The notes: generated by a model from the letters alone, not told the origin. A stretch of 64,000 nucleotides of DNA from Phytophthora hibernalis (GCA_012656075.1 JAAKBF010000233.1:186001-250000), one strand, 5' to 3'; counted from the first letter of the stretch, positions 44,500-57,459 are shown. Numbers and translations are program-made.

Positions 44500-45525
44500 A
44501 TGGCAAGCATTCAGCAGGTGGTCAATGGGCGCCACGCGTCGACAAACACCATCATGCACGCCCTCCACGGCTACTTCTACCTGGGCTTGTCTAAACAGCG
44601 ACTGGCGACGATCTACAACAAGCACATCAACACCATTTCGAACTGGATCCAACGCTTCGAGACCGACAACGATTACCAGCGACCCTCAACAAAGCGGAAC
44701 GGTCAACTCACGGCAGAGCAGCCAGATTGGCTGCTGGACTTCTACACGAACCACCCGGTTGCATTTCTCGGTGAAGCGAAGGCTGCGTTTGAACACAAAT
44801 TCACACGCTTCATTTCGATCTCAATGGTGTGGAGGGCACTGCGGCACATGGAAGGTTCTTGAACGACGGGCGATGAACATCAAGACCAGCGATATTGTAC
44901 GCTTCACGCTGGAGCTGAACGTGATCAAGTGGTGCCAAATGAACATCCAGTTCCTCGATGAAGTTAGTTTTGACAACAGGGCATGCTGCGCTCGCGTGGT
45001 TACTGTTTGAAGGGAAAGAAACTTGCGTTTCGTGGCGAGTTTAATCGGAAGGCACGAGTGCCGTTGCTTTGTTTCATCTCTGTGGATGGCCTCGTGGAAA
45101 CATTCAAGACGGATGGGACGTTTGACCGCTCGAATTTCGTCGAGTGCTGCCGTGTGCATGCGCATTCGCAGAAGACTCTTCACCCGTACCCAGGAAGACG
45201 TTCCGTGTAGATTCTGGATGGTGCGAAGATCCATTGTCACCCTGACATCGTCTACTACGTGCGGTCGCTGGGGATTATTCCTATTTTTCTTCCCGCATAC
45301 TGCCCATTCTACAACCCCATCGAGTACCTTTTTGATTTGATCAAGAAAGCATTCAAACGGCAGTACGTCGAGGAGTCCAAGCAAAACCAAGCCGTACTCA
45401 TTGCAAATATGCTCGAGCAGTTCCAAGATTTCGACATGACCAAGATTTTCGAGCACTGCGGGTGGAGTGTAACCGGTGAGTTTGACCCTATGTCGGCCCT
45501 GGGGCGTGTGCACATCGCAAGCTGA
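44500..45525 (+). pseudogene. Tc1/mariner-type (DD34E) transposase, frame-broken
   Basis: ATG 44500 opens a helix-turn-helix region (GYFYLGLSKQRLATIYNKHI, NTISNWIQRFE). The DDE domain follows: QFLDEVSFD with the first Asp at 44957, ILDGAKIH with the second Asp at 45217, and YCPFYNPIEYLF with the Glu at 45322, 34 residues after the second Asp, so DD34E. It ends TGA 45523-45525. Breaks: near 44862, near 44975, and an in-frame TAG at 45208-45210. Only the TAG clearly is not a missing base. It faces the coiled-coil gene at 45654-46686, only 128 bp between stops. Confidence 0.85.
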
Positions 45526-45653
45526 GCCATTCGTCGTGAACGACTTGCTGGAGTTTTCGAGGCGAGGTGATCCTGATTACGACAACGAGTGATGGAGATT
45601 GAAGAGATGTAGGCTTAGATTTCGAGCTTATCGCTGATCAAGAACTAGTTGCG

Positions 45654-46686
45654 TTAGGCATGGTCGACGTCCTCTTGATTCGGAATGACAGCTAGTGCGG
45701 ACGTGACCTCTGTGCTATCTGGTTGTATCACCACATCATCACCCATTGTCTCGATCACATCCATATGATTATCCAGCATTTGATTCATCGACACGATAGC
45801 AGTATGCAGCACTTGGACCTGCTTGATCTCTTTCTGCATGCCTTGTACGACCTTCTTTGCCATTTTTACGCTGCGCTGCACACGCTGTAAGTGTTGGCCG
45901 CTTGCGTTTGACGCAGGCCTGAACTGAGTCACCAGATTTGGTGGCGGCCCCTTGGCGATTTCTCGCTCGTGTTGCGGTCTTGGTTTCATAGCCGCATGAC
46001 ATATCCTGTGCAGTGAACTTAGCGCCCCATTTTTCCTTCAGTGAACTGATCATGAGTTGGTGGAGTTCTTCTGTCGCAGCACCTCCACGATCAGTTGCGA
46101 CCGGACTAATGCACTGGTGTTCAAAATCTGCAAGCTGGCCAACGGTCGATATATCGTTGCCGTACTTGTAGACAGAGAGCAAGACTGTTTCGTGCTGGTT
46201 TTTCGACAGATATCGACGATCTTTCGCACTCGTCCATGGATCCAGTATCTTGGCGTTCATCCTCGTGGAAGTATACTTCTTGAACATCTCGATTGCTGGG
46301 TCATGGTCATCAACTGTCCATACTGGTGGAGTTCCAGTCAGAACAGCTAATGGCTTCAACTCGCACTGGATGATGTCCCAAAGCTTGGTCGTCACCTCGT
46401 CCCATGTGTCGCATTGAACTCTGTACGTGCCAATCCGCCCTGACGACGACATACGCTGGTTGCCCGTGTTCTTCAATCGTACATCGACTGAGAGTTTGAT
46501 CAACGGATCGTGCGAGGAAACCGCTTCTCGCAGCAGTTCAAGACGTGGACTTCGCCTCTGGTACGGCGAGGGACGAAGATTGGGGCCTTGTGCTGCTCGG
46601 TCTTGGCTGGGTGTGTTTGCATCGAAGGAAACACGTCGAGGAGAGCTGAGCCGGACCGGGGTTGCTAGGTTCATTGCTGGAAGCAA
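45654..46686 (-). CDS. Transposon-associated coiled-coil protein of unknown function
   Basis: The main frame from ATG 46686 runs 305 codons; a second minus frame (45654-45989) takes over near 46000 with QHLQRVQRSVKMAKKVVQGM and a coil ending in an acidic NQEDVDHA. The net shift needs two missing bases or one extra base. The N-terminal 90 residues are basic and disordered (RRVSF, SPYQRRSPRLELL), then a folded-looking middle with CDTWDEVTTKLWDIIQCEL and LDPWTSAKDRRYLSKNQHET. I do not recognise the family. Its placement tail-to-tail with a transposase suggests a second gene of the same mobile element or a repeat-family gene. Its upstream side also has a CCAATCAGA. Confidence 0.5.
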
Positions 46687-47505
46687 AGTGAAGTGCGTGT
46701 CCAGACATACGCGACCTCTGATTGGTTAAAACCCGGTTGCAATCGATTCAGATAACTCCTCATTGCCCTCTAGGTTCTACAAATTTGGGCGAAAACGACA
46801 ATACATGTATTTTAACCCCCAAACCCGAAGGCCTGTATCAGACATGTACTAACTACCTAACGTTATTAGCACATGTATCATACCAGCTGCGCCATTTCGT
46901 ACATGTAAACCATGATCATCGATTCCGCAGCGTCGCCTCCAACCTCTCACCAGACCACACACGAATCAATCGAAGTGTGCATTTCTACAATCGTAAGAAT
47001 GCCCGAAGAAACGTTGAAAAGCGTGATCGACATCGTGTAAAGGTGGATCGTTGGCAGACTTGTGTCGTGCTATCGGTTCTCGGCTCGTGTGCATTATGCC
47101 GTCTGCATTGAACAACTGAAGTCACGCACTAGACGCCGGAAACCGATTCGCGAGGCTACACGCTCCCCGTGCAAAAGCGTTCAGCTCTGTCGTGGTGAGC
47201 TGCCGCGAAAGCTGTTTTGCAGGACCTCGCATTTCCGCTGCTGCTGGATACAGGACGCTGACGTCTTGACTGCGCCTCCTTACGCCGAACGCACCAACTA
47301 CCTTGCTGTAAACGGGGTCTTCTATCGCCACGATAGTCTGGGATAATAAACACTCGCTACTGCACCCAGGTGTGGCGACCAACCAAGACGCGCACTTGTC
47401 CGATCAATCGCATGATGGTACTGCAGTGAACTGCAATAATTGCATCAGTACAATGAATTATGCAACTCTTTTTTTACCTTTGTAATCAGGTTTTTGCCAG
47501 GATCG
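46687..47505. other. Spacer right of the coiled-coil gene, Fanzor 3' flank
   Basis: A short minus ORF (47122-47382) has no recognised domain. Small hairpins occur at 47420-47445 (TGCAG...CTGCA and TGCAA...TTGCA), 60-90 bp beyond the Fanzor stop, where the guide-RNA end of such an element would be expected. Confidence 0.35.
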
Positions 47506-48860
47506 TCATCGCTTGAATGGAGCCAGCCTTCCCAGTCCAAGTCGTTTGCACTTCAAAAGCTCCAGAATCTTTCGTGCGGCGTTGACGTCCCGGTTACAGA
47601 AGTGGGTCTTGCAACGACTATTCATACAACGCAAAACGTTTATGTTCCTCTTCAAGACAATATTGTCCCCCTGGTGTCCTTGGCCATCACCTTCGTCAAC
47701 AGCCGTGCTTGGTGGAGTCGCTCATGGCAGCAGGAGCACAGCTTATTTGTCCGAAACTCATCCATGGACAGAACTGTAGCACGCCGCTCAAGTGTCTTCC
47801 TGAACACCTTAACTGTTCCGTGTGAATTTCCTCGGATACCATCCTAGCTGTTCGTATCTCCAAACGCAACACAAAATTACGCGCTTCGAGTCGGTACGTG
47901 ACGCTTGGCCAACACAATCAGGGCCTTCATCTTCATGCCGTACGTTAGGAATAGCCGGTTGAGGAGCAAGTGTTGGGTCGTAAACAATACCACGAAGCCT
48001 GATGTAAACAGTAGCAGGATACCGATCACTTCTAAAAGCACTGCAGCCGATCCGCGTAGACGTCGAAGTTGGCAGTCTTAAAGGATAGTATCGCTGCAAG
48101 TAGCCCGTGGTACCTGGTCTCTCGCCTCCTCAAGTAGCGGTTCCAGAAGCGTTGTTTGTCCAATTTGGTCAGATGGTCGGCATACGCCGCAGTGCACGGG
48201 GTCCTCATGCCAAGATCGATACCGATCATGAAATCTGGAGCGTATTCACAGGTCAGCAGCTAAAATGCCAAGTCGAAGGTATCCTTTGTCGCGGCGTCTG
48301 ATGGGTCGACGGCTGCCCCCGTTGTTCTTACGTTTCTTTCGCTTTGGGAACATTTGCCTGTCTGTGTGGACAGCGTCTGTGAAATCGAGAACCGGACGTC
48401 GCAGCAGGACTGAAACCACATACATACCCATCAGCCGTTGTTTGATATTAAATGGCGGTCCCTACCCCGTCCAAGTTGAACACGTTGCGAAAAATTCAAT
48501 CTCGATTCTGCGTCCACAATGGTCGGTCGGATCCACGGCATCCCGTCTGCAGCTTGCCTTCTCGTACTTCTTGACTGCAGGACGTTGTAGATTCGCGAGC
48601 AAACACTAAAGCGCGATGTCACATTAATCGTGATGTGCGCAGCATCGAACGAGCAGGAGAACGGTAGCAGAGAGTATCATTGTGCCCCCTTCGTCTTCGT
48701 ATGCGTCTCCACAAATCTCTCCATCCGGGATAGCGTGTTGTACAGCTTATCGATAAAGTGCGCGGGATCCTGACGTACTGACCACTCCCAAGGCACCATG
48801 CGTATCCATTCACGCAGCTCGCGCTTTAGCGGGGTCACACAGTGACCAATACAACTGGAA
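47506..48860 (-). pseudogene. Fanzor (eukaryotic TnpB/OrfB-like RNA-guided nuclease) remnant
   Basis: Minus-strand blocks in Fanzor/TnpB order: N-terminal LKRELREWIRM (about 48830), YSLLPFSCSFDAAHITIN (about 48650), TTADGYVCGF (about 48430), RuvC-I MIGIDLGMRTPCTAAYAD with its Asp at 48215-48217, VAFGDTNS (about 47870), MDEFRTNKLCSCC with the RuvC-II Glu at 47757-47759 and the first zinc Cys pair at 47727-47738, then CMNSRCKTHFC and RDVNAARKILELL with the RuvC-III Asp at 47587-47589. Stop TGA 47506-47508. All three catalytic acids and four zinc cysteines survive, but at least six frame changes and one TAG (about 47861) split the frame. Fanzors are RNA-guided DNA nucleases carried by eukaryotic transposons; this copy is probably dead. 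Confidence 0.78.
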
Positions 48861-50600
48861 TGTCGTCTGAAGATCCGGGTATTTTAGCGACTCCGGGCTT
48901 TAATTTCGTTTATTTTTCTTTTGTACGAGAGATGCACTGGAGCACCGATAGAAGAAGTTAGCAGTGAAATCATTCTGACCGGCGCCCTCCATCAAGAAAC
49001 GCAGAACGTGAGGCCAGCAATCTTCCAGGCAGGAATGCCCATTCCGACTTGTTTGAGTACGTCGGCCGACCGCCGGAGCTCCGTCGCCAGAAACGCCAGC
49101 TCAGACTTCGTTCAGCTTGCGAACAACGCTCTGGTACGTGTACCTGGGTGTGGAGATGTCAGTCTTCTTGCGCTTGGGAGGCAGTGGAGAAATGCGAAGT
49201 GAGAGTCCCAGGCCGTCTCGAAGTTCCCCACGGCATGGCCTTTGGCGTTAGTGCCCCTGTCGCTCCGTTTTGCAGCATGGTGTTCCAGACGCGAAACCGA
49301 CCTGCACCCTGTCGATACGTGTACCGATGTAAAGATGTATAAAATGGATACAGTATTTTATAAATCTTTGCATCGGTACACAAGGGTGAGGAGAAGTCCA
49401 CCTGGGAACCGGTGGGGAATTTGAGTCAGGTACCGGACTTGATCGCAGCATTTTAGACGAAGAGGAAACGGAAACGAAGAAGGAGACTTTAAGACCCAAG
49501 CTAGGCCTACGGGTATTCCTGAAATACACCCCTAAATGTGCTGCGACTTCTGCCTTAGACGCTCCCTGCGCTTCTTCGTTTTTTTCGAAATGCGCTTTCC
49601 GTGTCGGCAAACATACCCCGACTGAAGTTCTACCCGACACACCCATTTCACGTGTTTAATTCACTTCGTGTAGTTGAGACGTATAACATCCATCAGCAGA
49701 TCTAGGTTTTCGTTGAATGTTTTGAGGGCATCAAGTCCTTGTTAGAGAAATGCAAAATCACGGCAAAGCAATGGCCCCAATTATCTTCCTCGGCACTGGT
49801 CATGCAGACAGTGATTTGCAGACACGGCTCAGCGTTTCCACATTCGCGTTAGACCCTGGAAAAATGTTGGTAAGGAGATGGTCGTAATTTAACGGCACAC
49901 AAATTATCTGCACATGAACGTAACGACGGGACCCCGGTGTCCCCGTAAGATAACGGTATCGTGGAATTATTTGTTCTAAGATAGCACAGGGCAGCCTAAA
50001 TCGGTTTATTTGAAGCCGAATCAGGTGAAGCCCTTTCATGTAGATGATAGGCTAATAGATAATTTGTTACCTAAAAATCAGATAGTAATGAACTTGACTG
50101 AGATGAGAAGAGAGGAAATGACCGGATGTACTTTGAACAGTTAAAAGAGAGAAAGTGACTTGAAGCGTCTTTCGAAAAGCGTTGGGTCACTTCCTTTCTT
50201 TTGGACTTAGTGGGATAACTTGATAACCATTGAGTCAATTTCTCTAGAAACATGTAAACAGAGCGCCGTCTAAAGAGGACGGCGAGCCAGCGAGAAAGAC
50301 GGGCATGGCATCGTGAAGAGCACCAATAGGGAGGCTGTGAGTCAGCGACACGGCGACGGAATCTGTCGTCCGAAAATCAAATGACTAGACGTGCTACGCT
50401 GCAGCAAGAGCGGTGAAAACGTGCATGTGATACGGTTAATGACACATTACTTGCGATCGGTGAGCGAGTATTAAGTGCGCAGTCATTTTCGAGAGACGAG
50501 GTTGCGATTATGGCCAAGGGTCCGAATTTCCACGTAGCCCTCACCTGGCACTTATTACTGTTGTGGGGTGGATCCCGGTTTATTTATTTTTGGTGATGAA
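48861..50600. other. 1.7 kb without supported gene
   Basis: Short ORFs only. A minus ORF at 49248-49646 and others show no domain. The left part (48.9-49.6 kb) may still belong to the 5' end of the Fanzor-carrying element. Confidence 0.4.
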
Positions 50601-50704
50601 CAGCTTCAGGGTTCGGCAGGAGAAGCTACGAGAAATCGAATGGCAGAAATGCTGAACGACTTTCTGAGAAAGCTGATATTGTAGATTGTCAGTAAGCCGT
50701 ATCA

Positions 50705-51938
50705 ATGACATCCTCCATAAAAATCGAAATCTGTGCTTGCGCGTCTTGGGGCCATTTACTTTTGGAAAACATTGATACACGTACATATTTTCACAGCTTG
50801 GATGATTTACAAGAAATTCGCCTCAGCGAATTAGAACGTGAAGCGTTATTTCGAGATACACCAGAGGCGACTGTCAGAAAGTATCGCCAAATGTTTTTAT
50901 GGTAGTGATATATTTTTGCTTCCTGAACTCGTGAAAGATCACAAGCGAATCCCACTGTGTGTGAAGCGTAAAAATGGACTGAGTACAAACAAATTAAGCG
51001 TTGCCGCTGGAAATGACTATGATAGGATTCATCAGTTGCCAGCTTTAAGTGATGTCGCTTTGGCTTGTATTAACCCTGTGTATTCCTTTGGAATGAAGTC
51101 ATCTTTATCCGGAAAACACTCACGTGGTCATGCGATGTGTTATATTTTTGGTCCAAAATAAGACTGGCGAGTTCAGCAAAGAAAATTTAAAAACTTCATT
51201 CTATTTGCGTGGACGAAGTCTACGCGTGGCTGGCTGTAGCCGGCTAAAGTGAATGACGTTTTCAAAGACGAGGAGATTGTCGTAGAAGATAATTCAGAGA
51301 GCCGTAAATTGCTAGAGAAAATGGATGCTGCTATTGTCTCTGATGTCCATCTGACGGATGCTGAATTCATAACAACTGTAGATGATGAAAATAGTTCGGG
51401 GTGTTACAGTTATGATTTGAATAAGGATCGGCATGAGACGACAAACGCGTGTGACGACGATGTAGTCCTTCAGTGCTCCGCTGTACTACCTTTGGTAAGC
51501 GAAAACAGTGCTGGCGTTCACGAGATTATAGGAGCTGTGGTAGATACGGTCGGTGGACCATAAGTCGTTAATGACAATGTGAGTATACCAGCTGAAACAT
51601 CGGTTGAGCAGAATCCCTCACTGGCGGTTGTGTTAAAACGTGGGAGGTCGCCATATGTGGAGCGCAGTATACATGCGCTCACACAAAATATCATTCGGTG
51701 CCCTACTGCAGATAAAACTCGAGTTAGTCGAACTTTCGCGAGCAGCTCCGTGGAATTTATGGCCGTATTGCTGCATTCACCGCTGTGGTAGAGCCACAAT
51801 TGGATGGACGGCTTCATGCGCATTCGGTATTATATGGTGTTGCTGTGCATCCGGCGTCACTAACAAGATTGGCGGCTTGTCCGGAGATGTATCCTTTTGT
51901 ACAGAGGTGGCTTGATATTATATGCTGAACAAAGATAT
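50705..51938 (+). pseudogene. Helitron Rep/helicase gene, 5' part (split by retrotransposon)
   Basis: Plus-strand pieces at 50705-50905, 50838-51161 and 51249-51563 form the N-terminal part; the piece near 51785-51930 reads VEPQLDGRLHAHSVLYGVAV, then CPEMYPFVQRWLDIIC. HAH at 51815-51823 is the HUH metal-binding motif of rolling-circle Rep nucleases and the surrounding GRLHxH wording fits Helitron Rep. The LTR begins at 51939, and the Rep reading resumes after 60.65 kb. Internal stops show decay. Confidence 0.6.
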
Positions 51939-52670
51939 TGTGGTGTAGTGGCTTCCAGAAGATCGACGAGAACACGTCGAGAATCGTGTCGAGGGTAGTT
52001 ACCTACGGACCGCCTGATTGGATGTATCCATCAAGCCGACCAGCATTTGGTCTGAAAGGCACGGTACGACATGAGCAGAAAAATCGACGGACGACGTTCG
52101 ACGATCGACATTCGGACTTAACATCGAACTTCAAGGAGCGCATCCCCGAGGGTGTAAACCAGATTGCGGCATTGGACAAGTACGCAAGGAATGCACCCGG
52201 TCTTCAAATGATGCGTGGACAAGAGGTAAGTCCGAAGTCGCACGAAGCAGGTGAAAAGTAGAGGTCAGTCACGAATAAGCAACCAAGAGGGCAAGGCAAA
52301 TCAACACTAAGTGCTTCCGTCGTCTGCTTCTGTGAAGTTCTATACGTTCTTCAGTAGATCGAGGGAGACTCGCCGTGGTCTCAACCCCCAACCCGTGTCT
52401 GACAGGAGGCACGTTAAACTCAAGTCCCGCGAGGGCAGGTATAGCAACAAAGTCCCGCAAGGGCAGGAATAGCAACTCGTCGGCAACGACAACCAAGGAA
52501 TAGCGGCTCGTCGGCAACGACGACCAAGGAATAGCAGCGCGTCGACCAAGACGACCAAGGAAGAGCAGCTCGTCGACCAAGACGACCAAGGAATAGCAGC
52601 GCGTCGACCCCGACAGCGAAGGCAAAGCAAAGCAACCCTCTACGGAGAAGAAGTCACGTCTATTAGAGAG
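51939..52670 (+). repeat. 5' LTR
   Basis: 732 bp, begins TGTGGTGTAG and ends TTAGAGAG by comparison with the 3' copy. From about 52477 to 52616 it holds tandem units of about 34 bp built on GTCGACCAAGACGACCAAGG. Confidence 0.88.
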
Positions 52671-53076
52671 ACGCTTGAGTTCGTCCGCACTTCAGGCTGG
52701 ACGGTCGAAGGAAGCTCCGGTGCTACAGCAATCACTGGTTTGAACGGGATAGCTTCAGGAGCAAACGTCATCCTCTCTGGCACACTTGCGTCGCTTTCGG
52801 ATTCATCGACGATCGAGGATAACGGGAAGATCCCGTGGGTCTTCCGTGGGTCTGCGGTCGACCAGTCGGCGACGCAGCTCGACGTAGTGCAGGTTCACGC
52901 TTCATCTTCATTCCTACGAGTTCGGTCAGGGTATAAGACAAACGGCGAGTCGAGTTCAGCACCACCTCAACATCGAACGATGCCAACGATGTGAGATGTT
53001 GCGATCGAACTTCCAGGCCTGCCTCATGTAACATGGTGAGCAACTTCCTCACGGCCTCCAGCGTTGTGAAGACTTC

Positions 53077-54243
53077 GTGGAGCTGGGCTCGGACGTATCA
53101 ATGAGGTCAGCCAGTCCAAGGGTCACATCACAGACTGCTTACCCGGCCGACGATCCTGACGATTTCTTCGATCTAGGAACCGAAACTGGGGAGAGGTCAC
53201 ACCCGGCATTGGTGCCGACAAACGCGTCCGAAGGGTCTATGACTCGTATCCGCATCTCCGCGAGATCTGATCTCAAGGGATTTTTCGGACGTCACGCCAC
53301 CGAAGAAAAGTCACGCACATGGCTCAACAAGTTGCAGTCGGCTGCGAAGCGAGACGGCATGTCACCTTCGGAGATGTGTTTACTGTTGAACGACCTGATC
53401 TCAGGATATGCACGGCAATGATATCTTCAATTGAGTCGTGACATCCGAACGTCGTGGAACGAGCTGTCTTCGCAATTTCTATACCAGTATTGTGGGAAGG
53501 GTGTCTCCGTCGCACGAAAGTATTTTCATGCCACGAAACGATCGAATGAAAATCCCTAGAGTACTTGCATCGATTGAACGTTGCAGGAATCCGGGCCAAA
53601 CTGAAGTTCAAGGATGGCACAGCTACTGATCGTCGAGAAGACGTCGAACACTTCATCGACACTCTGGGTTCCAACGAACAATGGTTGGTCGATCAGCTCA
53701 TCATGTTGAGGATCGAGGATGCGGAAGCACTCGAACTAGTACAGTACTGCGTTTTCGTCAGTGAAGCCGTGACCGACAAGGAAAGGTTGTGTATAACCCA
53801 TCAAAATTTCGAGCGAAGTATCGACCTCCTGCGCCCGCCAAAGCTGTCAATTTGCTACGAGCACAGGGGGATGACGGAGTCGACGAATACCCGATGGTCA
53901 CGCAACTCGATGATGAATGCCAAGATGACGGGCGAAAGTCGCGGCTGTAGCCCCTACGAGTAACAACGAGGAGCGCTCGACGGAAAACCGCCCAAAGCCG
54001 CCATGCACGCACTGTGGGCTCACGTTGCACAAACGCAATGCCTGCTGGACGATCATGACGTGCAGCCACTGCAACGGGCGGCACCCCTCGAACCGTTGTC
54101 TGAAGCTGTGTAAAGCATGTGGCGAGATGCATGAGGCTGGGGCGTGCCGTTTTGAAGAATTCTTCAACACGATGCGACAGTGGTATGTGCCACAACGACA
54201 CGCCGGAATGCTACCGCCCCATGCAGAGAAGATGTTAAACTAG
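53077..54243 (+). pseudogene. gypsy gag with zinc knuckles
   Basis: Capsid-like helical frames at 53077-53421 and 53565-53963, then a Cys/His-rich region at about 54000-54140 (CTHCGLTLHKRNAC, CSHCNGRHPSNRC, CKACGEMHEAGAC), three CCHC-type knuckles that bind RNA in Ty3/gypsy Gag. Frame changes split it. Confidence 0.82.
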
Positions 54244-57200
54244 ATCGCTCACTGGGTTTGAATCCAGTACGAGACGAGCGATCAGTGAACATCTATGCAT
54301 ATGTCGGTACGACGTCGAGGACAACAGATAGTGGAAACACGGCAATAGTCCAAGATAATATACCGAGTGCATGTACGTCGAAAGTGATGAGTGTCAAGCT
54401 CCCTGATACCGATGAGTTCAGCAGAGCGGCGGTCGTCGCTGTGATGAACTGGTGGCCTGGTGAGAAACGTGGATATTGGAAGACGCATACTCCCGGCAAA
54501 TTCTTCAGCCAAGCGAAAGTGGTCGGCAAGGTCGACGACAACCGCGCAATCTTGATGTTCGATTCAGGAGCCGAGGTGTCCCTCATGGACACCACCTTTG
54601 CTCGTAAGGTAGGCTGTGTGATCGACGAAACTATGACAAAAGATTGTGTGGGAGTTGGAGATACGCCGTATGAAACTCTGGGTCGAGCGACGATTAAGAT
54701 CACCTTGGCCGGAAAACATGTGTATCGATTTAACGTTTGGGTTGGAGATCTACCGGGACAAGACGTGTTGTTAGGAATGGATTTTATGGTCCCAGCTGGC
54801 ATCCGTGTAGACGCAGGAGATGGGTCGATATGCTTACCGGACGATGTGCGCATCCGCATGCTGGGACGGCGAGACCAAACGTCGACCGATATGTCCGTCG
54901 ACGCCGCTCTGGATCGAGGTTGACCAGTCGTGCGACGTGCCTATGCGCCCGGACAACAAGGCAAACAAGCAGCTCTGGGTTAGGCGGGGAAAGGGATGGA
55001 TACCCACGGTGTTGAAGAATCGAGGCGGAAAACCAAGGTACATACGTCTCACCAACATCAGTGATCGACCAGTGACGGTGGACACGTTGAGCAAGCTGGG
55101 AGTGTGGATGGGCGAATAATCTCGTTCCTCGAGACTACGGGTTTGTCACGACTAAATCCAATCGGTACGCTGAGTGGCAAAATCTAGTGTTTGGTGCAAC
55201 CCGAGAATTCAACGAAGCACCAATCGTCGAAAGACAATTCCCCTTCGGTGCAACATGTAGAATACCCCACTCCAACTGCGATACTGAGACGGACCTCAGC
55301 CGAGGAGGTTTGAACCTCAGAGAGGCCGAAGATACGCCTCGCGTGCCGATCGTCGCAGCAGTAGAAGTCCGAGACTCGACCGGCCAACAACAAGCCGAAG
55401 CCAGTACCGCCGAAGGTGCTCCGCTATCCGACATCAGCGAGGAGTCCGTGCAGAATTGCTCTGCGTCTGAAGCACCGGATCCACCGTCGGTCCCTGCAGA
55501 TTCGGCCTCGACGCCCATCGACGATGACGCACTTTGCTACCACGAAGGAAGCGATCTCTTTGCAGAAGATGTGGAGCAGGAAATGGCGGTATTACCAGAG
55601 GTGCCAATGTCTCTGACTCAGGAAGTGAAGATCGAAGACTTGAAGGTCGGCATACCCGATAATGTCCCGTCCGAGATTGGCATTCGAGAGCAGTAACGAT
55701 TACGTCGAATCATCTGGAAGAAGAAGCATTTGATGGTGGGCAAAGGAAATGCATTGCCTCCCGCAGCTGTCGGCGTGGAATGTGATATCGACGTTGGAAA
55801 CGCCAAGCCGGTAGCTCAACGTTGCCAAAGGTTCCACCACAGTTCCGCGAGAAGGTATTCGAGCTTATCAAAGGCTTGCTGAGTGCGAAAATGATCAAGC
55901 CATCGACTTCTCCGTGGGCATCCCCAATCGTCGTCATCCTAAAAAGAATGGCGTCGACATCAGGCTTTGTATCGACTATCGAATGGTCAACGGACTCACG
56001 CAGCTGATGATTTATCCGATGCCGCTGGTCGACGACCTCCTCGAAGGACTTGATGCGATTCTCTGGTATTGCTCTCGACATGGCGAGCGGTTTTGGGTGT
56101 TCCGACGACAGACCGAGCCCGTCTCATCTCCGCGCTCATCACGCCGTTCAGTTTGTTCGAGTGGCTTCGCATGCCGTTCGGTCTACGAAAAAAAACCCAG
56201 ATCTACCAACGTCTCATCGACAATGCGCTTTATGGTTTCTTGAGACTAAGGCGCCATGATCCCCGACTCGATGTGTTCAGACATGTCGTACCGGAGAATG
56301 AAGATCGAAAGTCGATATTGGGGCGTAGGTCCTACATCGATGATAGCCTTGTGGGCGCTTCATCGTGGGATGACCTGTGCACCAAGGTCATGAACTTGCT
56401 CGCCGCATCCGACCAGTGGAATCTCTCCATAAGTGTGGAGAAGAGCAGTTGGGGTATGTCGAAGGTCGACTTCTTGGGCCACTCGGTGTCGAACCTAGGT
56501 CTGGAGGCCAAACCAAAGAACTTGGAGGCACTGTCATCTCTCGATTTTCCCCGCACGTTGAAAGCACTCCAGTGGTTCTTGGCAGTCTTCACTACTATCG
56601 TCGATTCATCGCAGACTTCGCCATATATGCGTCGGTGTTGTACAGCCTGTCGGAGGAAGACTTTGGACGTTGAACCTCAGAAGACGATTCGGAGCAATGG
56701 AAGCATGCCGAAGAAGCGTTTCGTCGACTGAAGCTGAAGATTGCCGACACACCATTGTTGCGCCATTACAGTCCTGAACTGGAATCAGTGATCATTGTGT
56801 ACGCAAGTGACTGGGCCATCTCTGCTGTTCTCACGCAACGACACGAAGACGTCTACATGCCAGTGAAATTCACCAGTCGCACATTGAAGCCGAACGAACT
56901 CAAGTATGACCTCGTTGAGAAAGAGGCCCTGGCATTGCTGAGAGCACTGACTAGCTGTTTCACGATGCTAGCAGGACGCAAGATCCGAGTGCTGACTGGA
57001 TATACGACGTTGGCCTGGGGTTTCCGCAAGAACAACCCGCCGGGACGCCTGTCTCAGTGGGCCGCTCTATTATCGCCATGGGACCTCCAAATCGATCGGT
57101 CGACTCGTGGGGAAGACGAGATCCTGGGCGTGTTAGCGGCTTGCATAACTCCGCGAGCTTCTGTTGACGCAGCCTTGGAAGCCATCGCTCCTCGACGTCA

Positions 57201-57459
57201 ACCCAAGAAAGCGATGTCGATCCCTCGACCAATTGTAAGTGTGGGCGAAGAGTTGCACGTGATCAGCTTCGACGGGTCCGCGAAGGCGAAACGTGAAGGG
57301 GGCGCATTTGGTGCCATTGTCTGGAAGTTACCAGGTTGGAAGATCGAGAAGGCCGCTTCGGGATATGACGTAGATTTAACGAAGCGAATATCGAGGAATG
57401 CTGCTGGCGCTGGATCTCTTGGAAGGACTCGACGTGCGACGCATAATCGTGTGCGGTGA
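54180..57459 (+). pseudogene. gypsy protease, reverse transcriptase and RNase H
   Basis: Protease frame 54180-54923 has FDSGAEVSLMDTTFARKVG and DVLLGMDFMVPAGIRVD. A variable acidic spacer (55187-55696) follows. RT blocks: PPQFREKVFELIKGL (55835), IRLCIDYRMVNGL (55960), MPLVDDLLEGLD, and YIDDSLVGAS (56335, active-site Asp pair). RNase H: the frame 56755-57459 starts LRHYSPELESVIIVYASDWA with the first Asp and has KYDLVEKEALALL. Several stops and shifts make the polyprotein discontinuous. Confidence 0.85.

Noticed and set aside
47122..47382. 86-codon minus ORF downstream of the Fanzor remnant as an accessory gene
   Set aside because: No recognisable motif and no link to Fanzor elements known to me.
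52477..52616. Regular tandem units that could suggest a CRISPR array
   Set aside because: Units are directly adjacent with no unique spacers, sit inside an LTR and recur in the other LTR.
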